A model generated the notes under the pieces. The model was not told the DNA's origin. It ran no database searches and worked only from the letters and a program-made list of their open reading frames with translations. A DNA stretch of 5,226 nucleotides from Flavobacteriales bacterium (GTDB lineage: Bacteria; Bacteroidota; Bacteroidia; Flavobacteriales_F; PHOS-HE28). Of this stretch, positions 1 to 5,226 are shown in pieces. Every line of letters begins with the position of its first letter. Position 1 is the stretch's first letter. The position numbers were made by a program, and so were the translations under genes. The stretch is from the NCBI GenBank assembly GCA_025455765.1, contig JALOLX010000151.1, positions 1 to 5,226 on the forward strand, read 5' to 3'.

Positions 1-119
1 TGCTGGTCTCGGGCTTCACGTCACTGGGTGTTGCGGCCTACCATCGCTTCGGCCCCAACCAATTGCCTGAGCTGGCCGACAACTTCGCCTTCAAGGTGCT
101 CTTCGGCGTGGTGTTCTGA
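1..119 (+). CDS. C-terminal end of an unidentified protein, probably an outer-membrane beta-barrel
   Basis: Only the last 38 codons are in the window, read in the frame whose codons begin at base 3 and ending in TGA at 117-119. The codons are rich in G/C at third positions like the neighbouring genes, so this looks like real coding sequence. The final residues, FAFKVLFGVVF, alternate hydrophobic with other residues and end in a C-terminal phenylalanine. That is the pattern of the last strand (beta-signal) of outer-membrane beta-barrel proteins recognised by the BAM machinery. An earlier stretch, SLGVAAYHRF, could be the preceding strand. The family cannot be named from so little, and a hydrophobic tail of an inner-membrane protein is the alternative. 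It lies 65 bases upstream of the RND exporter start on the same strand and may share its transcript. Confidence 0.55.
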   Translation, partial: LVSGFTSLGVAAYHRFGPNQLPELADNFAFKVLFGVVF

Positions 120-184
120 TCCCTGCGTCGGAATGCGTTCCTTTGTCGGGTGTGCATGGCCCGCGCGGCGATGCACTGCGCACC

Positions 185-2581
185 ATGTGGGCCTGGCTAT
201 CGAGTAGGATACTTCGCAACCGCATCGGCATCCTGGTGGTGCTCGGTCTGCTCACGGCCTTCTTCGGCTACCACGCCCGCAACGTGAAGGTGAGCTACAA
301 GTTCGGCGGCCTGTTGCCGAAGAACGACAGCGCCTACGTGCAGTACGAACGGCTGCTGGAGCGCTTCTCCGAAGATGGCAACGTGATCGTGCTGGGGGTT
401 GAGGACCGTCGCCTCTACGACCTGCGGCACTTCCAGGCCTGGTGGCAGCTGGGCCAGGACCTTAAGGAGCAGCCCGGCGTGGATTCCGTCTTCAGTGAAG
501 CGCATCTCTACGAACTGGTTCGGAACGACAGCCTGAAGCGCTTCCAACTGGCCAGTGTGGTGCCGGGCATGCCCACCACCCAGGCCGAGGTGGACAGCAT
601 CGTGAACAAGGTGCGTTCACTGCCCTTCTACCAAGGGCTGCTCTACAACGACACCAGCGGCACCAGTCTGATGATGGTGTTCGTGAACGCCGAGCGCTTC
701 AACAGCGAACGCCGCGGCGACATGGTGGACCTCATCGATGCACGCGTGAGCCAGTTCGAGCGGGAGCACTTCGAGGTGCGCCGGAGCGGACTGCCCTACA
801 TCCGCACGGTGGTCACTGAACTTACCAAGCGTGAGCTGCGGATGTTCGTGGGCCTGATGGTGCTGGTGGTGGCCCTGCTGCTGTGGCTCTTCTTCCGATC
901 AGGTCGGGTGGTGTTCGTCAGCATCACCGTGGTGGCTGTCGGGGTCATCTGGGCCATGGGTTCCATCGGGCTGCTGGGCTATCGGCTCACTTCGGTGATG
1001 GCCATCATTCCGCCGCTCATCATCGTCATCGGCATCCCCAACTGCATCTTCCTCATCAACAAGTTCCACGTGGAGTTCGCCCAGCACCGCAACCGGGTGA
1101 AAGCCCTGACCCGCGTGGTGTATAAGGTGGGCAAGGCCTCGTTCATGACCAATGCCACCACGGCCGTGGGCTTCGCCACCTTCGTGCTCACTTACAGCGA
1201 CGTGCTGAAGCAGTTCGGCCTCATCGCATCGGTGAACATCATGGTGGTCTTCGCGCTGAGCCTGCTGCTGGTACCGATCCTCTTCAGCTTCCAAGGCGAA
1301 CCCACCGACCGCCACCTGGCACACCTGGACCGGCGTTGGGTGGACCGCAGCACCGAGCGCCTCGTTCACATCGTGCAGTACCAGCGTCCCATGGTCTATG
1401 CGGTCACGGCGGTGGTGGTGGTGATCGGTCTCATCGGGATCAGTCGCCTGCGCAATGAGACGCGGGTGGTGGACGATCTGCCCACCGACGCGCGCATCAT
1501 GCAGGACCTGCGCTTCTTCGAATCGCGCTTCAATGGCGTGATGCCATTGGAGGTGATGGTGGACACGCGCAAGAAGGGACAGGTGCTGAAGGACATCAAC
1601 CTCAAGCGCATCGGGCAGCTGCAGGACAGCCTCGCCACCCATCCGGAGCTCTCGCGTTCACTCTCCATCGCCGATGCCGTGAAGTTCACCAAACAGGCCT
1701 TCTACGGCGGTGATCCTACGCGCTACGACCTGCTGCGCGGCAACGAGAAGACCTTCATCCTGCCCTACCTGGAGAGCGCACAGGACAAGGGCGATCTGGC
1801 GCGGGGCTTCATCGATGAAGAGCGACGTTCCACCCGCATCACTGTGCAGGTGGCCGACATTGGAACGGCCCGCATGGATGAGCTGATGGCCCGCCTTCGT
1901 GCCAACGTGGACAGCATCTTCGATCCGGCCAAGTACGATGTGGTGCTTACCGGAACCAGCGTGGTCTTTCTGGAAGGCAGCAAGTACATGGTCTCCAACC
2001 TGCTGATCTCGCTGGCCATGGCCGTGGTGCTTATCGCAGCATTGATGGCCATCCTCTTCAACTCGTTCCGCATGGTGCTGGTATCGCTGGTACCCAACCT
2101 GGTGCCACTGATCACCACCGCCGGCCTCATGGGCTTCCTCGATGTGGCCATCAAGCCCAGCACGTTGCTGGTGTTCTCCATCGCCTTCGGCATCGCGGTG
2201 GACGATGCGATCCACTACCTCTCGAAGTACCGCATGGAGCTGAAGGCCAACAACCACCAGATCAAACGCTCGGTGCTGCTGGCGTTACGTGAGGCCGGCG
2301 TGAGCATGATGTACACCAGCATCGTGCTATTCATGGGCTTCAGCCTGTTCATGTTCTCCGAGTTCGGCGGCACCCAGGCGCTGGGGCTGCTGGTCTCCTT
2401 CACCCTGTTGGTGGCCATGTTCACCAACCTGATCATTCTGCCTTCGCTGCTGCTGAGCTTTGAGCGGGTGATGACCACACGCGCCTTTGAGGAGCCCTTG
2501 CTGGACATCCTCGACGAAGAGCAGGACATCGACCTGGACGAACTGCGGGTGGAAGACCCGCCCTCCACGCCCAAACCATGA
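185..2581 (+). CDS. RND-superfamily exporter (MMPL/Patched-like, COG1033 type)
   Basis: Predicted inner-membrane transporter of 798 residues, probably proton-driven, with unknown substrate. Relatives move lipids or other hydrophobic compounds. The protein shows the duplicated RND layout. TM1 is at about 14-30, followed by a periplasmic domain of about 190 residues and TM2-TM6 at about 220-368. TM7 is at about 403-420, followed by a second periplasmic domain of about 180 residues and TM8-TM12 at about 603-757. The C-terminal tail is cytosolic and acidic, rich in D and E. TM10 carries the GIAVDDAIHY motif (G669, D673, D674), the expected proton-relay acidic pair. The matching TM4 reads IGIPNCIFLINKF with P285-N286 and no acidic residue, so the two halves are asymmetric. 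The ATG at 185 is preferred over an in-frame TTG at 143. The TTG adds 14 non-conserved-looking residues, while the ATG places MWAWLSSRILRNR directly before TM1. No Shine-Dalgarno precedes either start. The gene overlaps rfbA by four bases. Confidence 0.92.
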   Translation: MWAWLSSRILRNRIGILVVLGLLTAFFGYHARNVKVSYKFGGLLPKNDSAYVQYERLLERFSEDGNVIVLGVEDRRLYDLRHFQAWWQLGQDLKEQPGVDSVFSEAHLYELVRNDSLKRFQLASVVPGMPTTQAEVDSIVNKVRSLPFYQGLLYNDTSGTSLMMVFVNAERFNSERRGDMVDLIDARVSQFEREHFEVRRSGLPYIRTVVTELTKRELRMFVGLMVLVVALLLWLFFRSGRVVFVSITVVAVGVIWAMGSIGLLGYRLTSVMAIIPPLIIVIGIPNCIFLINKFHVEFAQHRNRVKALTRVVYKVGKASFMTNATTAVGFATFVLTYSDVLKQFGLIASVNIMVVFALSLLLVPILFSFQGEPTDRHLAHLDRRWVDRSTERLVHIVQYQRPMVYAVTAVVVVIGLIGISRLRNETRVVDDLPTDARIMQDLRFFESRFNGVMPLEVMVDTRKKGQVLKDINLKRIGQLQDSLATHPELSRSLSIADAVKFTKQAFYGGDPTRYDLLRGNEKTFILPYLESAQDKGDLARGFIDEERRSTRITVQVADIGTARMDELMARLRANVDSIFDPAKYDVVLTGTSVVFLEGSKYMVSNLLISLAMAVVLIAALMAILFNSFRMVLVSLVPNLVPLITTAGLMGFLDVAIKPSTLLVFSIAFGIAVDDAIHYLSKYRMELKANNHQIKRSVLLALREAGVSMMYTSIVLFMGFSLFMFSEFGGTQALGLLVSFTLLVAMFTNLIILPSLLLSFERVMTTRAFEEPLLDILDEEQDIDLDELRVEDPPSTPKP
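2578..2581 (+). other. ATGA start/stop overlap joining the exporter and rfbA
   Basis: The ATG of rfbA (2578-2580) overlaps the TGA of the RND exporter (2579-2581). The upstream bases contain no Shine-Dalgarno-like purine run. Overlaps of this kind usually indicate co-transcription, and often translational coupling by re-initiation. The overlap also fixes the rfbA start, because the conserved N-terminal MKGIILAGGSGTR begins exactly here. Confidence 0.8.
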
Positions 2582-3441
2582 AAGGCATCATCCTCGCCGG
2601 CGGATCTGGCACACGCCTCCACCCCCTCACACTCGCCGTGAGCAAGCAGCTCATGCCCGTGTTCGACAAGCCCATGATCTACTACCCGCTCAGCACCCTC
2701 ATGGCGGCGGGTATCCGTGAGATCCTCATCATCAGCACCCCGCACGACCTCCCCCACTTCCGCAAGCTGCTGGGCGATGGCACCAACTTGGGCTGTCACT
2801 TCACCTATGCCGAACAGCCCGTGCCCAACGGCCTTGCACAAGCGTTCGTCATCGGTCGTGCGCACGTGGGCAACGATCCGGTGGCGCTCATCCTCGGCGA
2901 TAACATCTTCCACGGTGCGGGTCTGGGCCGCATGCTGGGGCAGCACACACAGCCCGATGGTGGCCTGGTCTTCGCCTACCACGTCAGCGATCCCGAACGC
3001 TACGGCGTGGTGGACTTCGATACCGAGGGCCGCGTGCTGAGCATCGAGGAAAAACCCGCCAAGCCCAAGAGCAACTACGCCGTGCCCGGCCTGTACTTCT
3101 ACGACAACAGCGTGGTGGACATCGCCCGCGACCTGCAGCCCAGCGCACGGGGTGAGTATGAGATCACCGACGTGAACAAGGAGTACCTCCGCCAGGGTCG
3201 CTTGAAGGTGGAACTGCTGGACCGCGGCACGGCCTGGCTGGACACCGGCACCTTCACCTCGCTGATGCAGGCCGGCCAGTACGTGCAGGTGATCGAGGAA
3301 CGCCAGGGCCTGCGCATCGGTTGCATTGAAGAGGTGGCCTGGAAGAAGGGCTACATCACCGATGAACAATTGCGCAACCTCGCGCGTCCCTTGGTGAAGA
3401 GCGGCTATGGCGAGTACCTGCTGAAGCTCGTGGACCGCTGA
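2578..3441 (+). CDS. rfbA: Glucose-1-phosphate thymidylyltransferase RfbA/RmlA
   Basis: A cytosolic enzyme that joins dTTP and glucose-1-phosphate to give dTDP-glucose and pyrophosphate. This is the first step towards dTDP-L-rhamnose and other dTDP-deoxysugars used in surface polysaccharides. At 287 residues it has the usual length for short RmlA. The nucleotide-binding loop GGSGTRLHPLT is at 8-18, followed by SKQLMPV with K23 and FDKPMIYYPLSTLM. Q80 lies in YAEQP, and PNGLAQAF (83-90) replaces the more common PDGLAQAF. LGDNIFHG (106-113) supplies the metal-binding D108. YGVV is at 142-145, EEKP at 157-160 includes K159, and AVPGLYFYD is at 168-176. RGTAWLDTGT (216-225) supplies the second metal ligand, D222. 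All key residues are present, so the enzyme should be active. It overlaps the exporter gene and sits 5 bases before the isoprenyl synthase gene. No rmlB, rmlC or rmlD is in the window, so the pathway must be completed elsewhere. Confidence 0.97.
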   Translation: MKGIILAGGSGTRLHPLTLAVSKQLMPVFDKPMIYYPLSTLMAAGIREILIISTPHDLPHFRKLLGDGTNLGCHFTYAEQPVPNGLAQAFVIGRAHVGNDPVALILGDNIFHGAGLGRMLGQHTQPDGGLVFAYHVSDPERYGVVDFDTEGRVLSIEEKPAKPKSNYAVPGLYFYDNSVVDIARDLQPSARGEYEITDVNKEYLRQGRLKVELLDRGTAWLDTGTFTSLMQAGQYVQVIEERQGLRIGCIEEVAWKKGYITDEQLRNLARPLVKSGYGEYLLKLVDR

Positions 3442-3446
3442 TCGTC

Positions 3447-4388
3447 ATGGCCCGGACCGAAGCACTGCGCGCTGCTGTGGAGCAGCACATCGACCGTTGG
3501 AACACCGCTCTGCCGGACACGGGCCTCTATGCGCCCATGGCTTACCTGATGCGGCTGCCCGCCAAGCGCATCCGTCCGGTGGCGCTGTTGCTGGCCCATG
3601 AGCTCTTCGGCGGTGATCATCAGCAGGTGTTGGATGAAGCCCTGGCCATCGAGGTGTTCCACAACTTCACCCTGATGCACGATGACATCATGGATGCCGC
3701 CCCCCTGCGCCGCGGCATGCCCACGGTACATCTGCATTGGAACGTGAACACCGCCATCCTCAGCGGCGACGCCATGCTGGTGAAGGCCCACCAGTTGATG
3801 GGGCGTGATCCCCGGGCTGCCGCGCGCTTCGAGCAGCGGGCCATCGAAGTGTGCGAAGGCCAGCAACTGGATATGGAGTTCGAGCAGCGTGGGGATGTGA
3901 CCCTCGCTGACTACAACGAGATGATCCGGCTGAAGACCGCCGTGCTGCTGGCCGGAGCGATGGAGATCGGCGCCTTGTTGGCCGGCGCATCGGATGCTGA
4001 CGTGGAGCGTATCGGTCAGTTCGGCGAGCACCTCGGTCTGGCCTTCCAACTGCGCGACGACCTGCTCGATGCCTTCGGAGATCCCGACAAGGTGGGTAAG
4101 CAGGTGGGCGGTGATCTGCGTGCTGGCAAGAAGACCTGGCTGCTCTTGCGCGGCCTGGCCGTGGACGATGGCACCATCCGCGATGCCCTGCTCGTCACCC
4201 CCGACCAGCGTGACGTGCCCCGCATGATCGCCGCCTTGGAACGCAGCGGTGCACGTGCGGATGCCGAGGCCGAAGTAGCACGCTTGGATCAGCAGGCACT
4301 CGCTGCGTTGGACAGTATTGCTGTGCCTGAAGAGCGCAAGCAGCACCTGCGGGCACTGGCGGCGCAGCTGATGGTGCGGGTGCATTGA
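3447..4388 (+). CDS. Trans-isoprenyl diphosphate synthase (polyprenyl synthetase family), probably short-chain
   Basis: A cytosolic prenyltransferase of 313 residues that condenses isopentenyl diphosphate with allylic diphosphates. All expected motifs are present. KRIRP (40-44) binds diphosphate, although the usual preceding glycines are replaced by PA. The first aspartate-rich motif is DDIMD (79-83) within FHNFTLMHDDIMD, followed by LRRG (87-90). GDAML is at 107-111, EGQQLDMEF at 137-145, and KTA at 163-165. The second aspartate-rich motif is DDLLD (204-208) within FQLRDDLLDAFGD, followed by KQVGGDLRAGKKT (218-230). The first motif has two residues between the DD and the final D, and position -5 before it is Phe74 with Thr75 at -4. 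By the known chain-length rules a bulky residue at -5 suggests a farnesyl- or geranylgeranyl-length product rather than a long quinone tail. The exact product is inference. It follows rfbA by 5 bases with no Shine-Dalgarno, and it is probably the last gene of the run. Confidence 0.95.
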   Translation: MARTEALRAAVEQHIDRWNTALPDTGLYAPMAYLMRLPAKRIRPVALLLAHELFGGDHQQVLDEALAIEVFHNFTLMHDDIMDAAPLRRGMPTVHLHWNVNTAILSGDAMLVKAHQLMGRDPRAAARFEQRAIEVCEGQQLDMEFEQRGDVTLADYNEMIRLKTAVLLAGAMEIGALLAGASDADVERIGQFGEHLGLAFQLRDDLLDAFGDPDKVGKQVGGDLRAGKKTWLLLRGLAVDDGTIRDALLVTPDQRDVPRMIAALERSGARADAEAEVARLDQQALAALDSIAVPEERKQHLRALAAQLMVRVH

Positions 4389-4390
4389 GG

Positions 4391-4406
4391 GGGGTGAGCC
4401 TACCCC
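4391..4406. terminator. Weak hairpin between convergent gene ends
   Basis: GGGGT (4391-4395) can pair with ACCCC (4402-4406) around a 6-base loop. It lies in the 11-base gap between the isoprenyl synthase stop and the convergent epimerase stop, and runs into the last codons of the epimerase gene. The position suits a bidirectional terminator, but the stem is only 5 bp and no T-tract follows on either strand. It may be chance pairing in GC-rich DNA. Confidence 0.2.
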
Positions 4407-5226
4407 ACCAACTCCTTCAACGCATCCTCCAAGCGTTCATAACGGTACACGAACCCCGTGTCGCGGAGCCGTTGGCTGGAGGCAGCCGAGCCTTCCAACA
4501 GAATGCTGGAAAGGTCGCCCAAGGCCAGGCGAAGAGCGAAGGCTGGAACGGCGGGTAGGAACAGCGGTCGACCCAGCACGGTGGCCAGGGTGCGGGTAAA
4601 GGTGCGGTTGTCCACCTGCTCTGCGGCGCACACGTTGAACGCACCCTGCATGCTGGGAGTGGCGAGTGCATAGCGGTAGGCGTTCACCAGGTCGTTCAGG
4701 TGTACCCAGGGCATCCACTGACGGCCCGTGCCCAGCGGCGCACCTGCGCCCCATCGCACGGGAAGGGCCAGCTTGGCCAACGCACCACCAGTGGGGCTGA
4801 GCACGATGGGGGTGCGCAGCTTCACCACGCGGCTGAGGGCGCTCCACTCGTCCACAGCAGCTTCCCACGCCACACTGATGCGGGCTGAGGGCGCTCCACT
4901 CGTCCACAGCAGCTTCCCACGCCACACTGATGCGCGCGATGGTGTCGGTGCCCGGTGGGTCCTGTTCGGTGTAGGGGTGACCGGTGGTGACGGCGCCGTA
5001 GTAATTGATCCCCGCTGCACTGATGAAGCTCGTGGGCCGCGATCCTTCCCGCTGAGCCATGCGCAGCAGCAGGCGGGCGCTTTCGGCACGGCTGTCGATG
5101 AGTTCCTTCACCCGTGCTGGCGTCCAGCGCTTGTCCGCGATGCCCGCACCGGCCAGGTGGATGATGTGGTCCACACCGTCCAAGGCGGCTACATCCATGG
5201 TGCCCCGGCGGATGTCCCACGTGTAA
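4400..5226 (-). pseudogene. TIGR01777-type NAD(P)-dependent epimerase (YfcH/SDR39U1-like), frameshifted and missing its 5' end
   Basis: Extended short-chain dehydrogenase family of unclear substrate, with a C-terminal DUF1731 domain. The frame is open from the right edge: YTWDIRRGT precedes an internal Met at 5198-5196, so that Met is not the real start. The N-terminal Rossmann glycine motif and roughly 40 residues lie outside the window. Visible family motifs are HLAGAGIADKRWT (about 5159-5121), SAAGINYYG with the catalytic-type tyrosines (5021-4995), RVVKLRTPIVLS (from 4831 downwards), WMPWVHLNDLV (4717-4685), and the DUF1731-like tail from LPAVPAF to LEDALKELVG (4558-4403), ending in TAG at 4402-4400. 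The two halves lie in different frames because of a perfect 52-bp tandem duplication at 4831-4934. As written, translation leaves the family sequence after WSALS (base 4884) and stops at 4439-4437. Removing one copy joins WSALS to RVVKLRT and gives about 257 in-window residues, consistent with a full length near 300. No other damage is seen. It is either a fresh mutation or an assembly error. Confidence 0.88.
4831..4934. repeat. Perfect 52-bp tandem duplication inside the epimerase gene
   Basis: Copy one is 4831-4882 and copy two is 4883-4934. Each begins GGCTGAGGGCGCTCC and ends CACACTGATGCG, and I found no mismatch over 52 bases. The flanking bases differ (C4830 against G4882, and G4883 against C4935), so there are exactly two units and no base of microhomology at the breakpoints. 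Because 52 is not a multiple of three, the second copy shifts the frame by one. On the minus strand each copy encodes RISVAWEAAVDEWSALS when read in the correct frame. Confidence 0.97.

Noticed and set aside
143..184. TTG start 14 codons upstream for the RND exporter
   Set aside because: The extension has no Shine-Dalgarno and adds a non-membrane stretch. The ATG at 185 gives a conventional short cytosolic segment followed by TM1.
120..184. Possible promoter for the exporter operon in the 65-base gap
   Set aside because: A TTTG occurs at 142-145, but no matching Bacteroidota -7 element (TAnnTTTG) follows at the right distance, so no promoter can be supported.
899..1642. Minus-strand open frame of 247 codons inside the exporter gene
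   Set aside because: The translation is a run of His, Asp and Glu residues produced by reading codons for hydrophobic membrane segments backwards. It is not a plausible protein.
2215..3369. Long minus-strand open frame of 384 codons opposite rfbA and the end of the exporter gene
   Set aside because: The opposite strand encodes clear, fully conserved proteins. The antisense translation is rich in His, Val, Ala and Gly with no recognisable motif, a typical shadow of high-GC codon usage.
3405..4385. Minus-strand open frame of 326 codons opposite the isoprenyl synthase
   Set aside because: It mirrors almost exactly the extent of a real prenyl synthase gene, has His/Gln-rich low-information sequence and no family motif. 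It is a GC-driven shadow.
4400..5089. Minus-strand reading of 4400-5089 as an independent complete 229-residue gene
   Set aside because: Its first part, upstream of the duplication, is out of frame with the family and looks like noise. Only the part from the duplication onwards is real epimerase, so the Met at 5089 is an artefact of the frameshift.
1..5226. CRISPR array, RNA gene, insertion sequence or phage and defence genes
   Set aside because: No spaced direct repeats, tRNA-like cloverleaf, transposase motif or inverted-repeat ends were seen. The only clear repeat is the 52-bp tandem duplication.

Overview
The window looks like chromosomal DNA from a high-GC member of the Bacteroidota, possibly a GC-rich environmental Flavobacteriales lineage. 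Three things suggest this. None of the start codons is preceded by a recognisable Shine-Dalgarno sequence, which is usual in that phylum. The isoprenyl synthase carries the FHNFTLMHDDIMD signature that I associate with Flavobacteriia. The RND exporter and the TIGR01777-type epimerase also read like Bacteroidota versions. This taxonomic call is inference. Third codon positions are strongly G/C, which explains the long spurious antisense frames.

Layout, left to right. Bases 1-119 hold the last 38 codons of a plus-strand gene whose product ends like an outer-membrane beta-barrel strand. Next comes a compact plus-strand run: an RND-superfamily (MMPL/Patched-like) exporter (185-2581), glucose-1-phosphate thymidylyltransferase RfbA/RmlA (2578-3441, overlapping the exporter by 4 bases as ATGA), and a trans-isoprenyl diphosphate synthase (3447-4388, 5 bases after rfbA). 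The spacing argues for a single transcription unit. After an 11-base gap, a convergent minus-strand gene (stop at 4400-4402) encodes an NAD(P)-dependent epimerase of the TIGR01777 / YfcH / SDR39U1 type. Its start lies beyond the right edge of the window.

The exporter, rfbA and isoprenyl synthase could plausibly serve cell-envelope work: lipid or hydrophobic substrate export, dTDP-sugar supply and prenyl-lipid precursor supply. All three are also common stand-alone housekeeping genes, so a dedicated shared pathway is not shown. No rmlB, rmlC or rmlD lies in the window.

The most notable feature is in the epimerase gene. A perfect 52-bp tandem duplication (4831-4882 and 4883-4934) shifts the reading frame in the middle of an otherwise well-preserved gene. 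Removing one copy restores a continuous family-like protein. This is either a very recent inactivating mutation, a possibly reversible one, or an assembly error. I found no CRISPR array, RNA gene, insertion sequence or new defence or mobile system. Apart from the duplication this is an ordinary housekeeping region.
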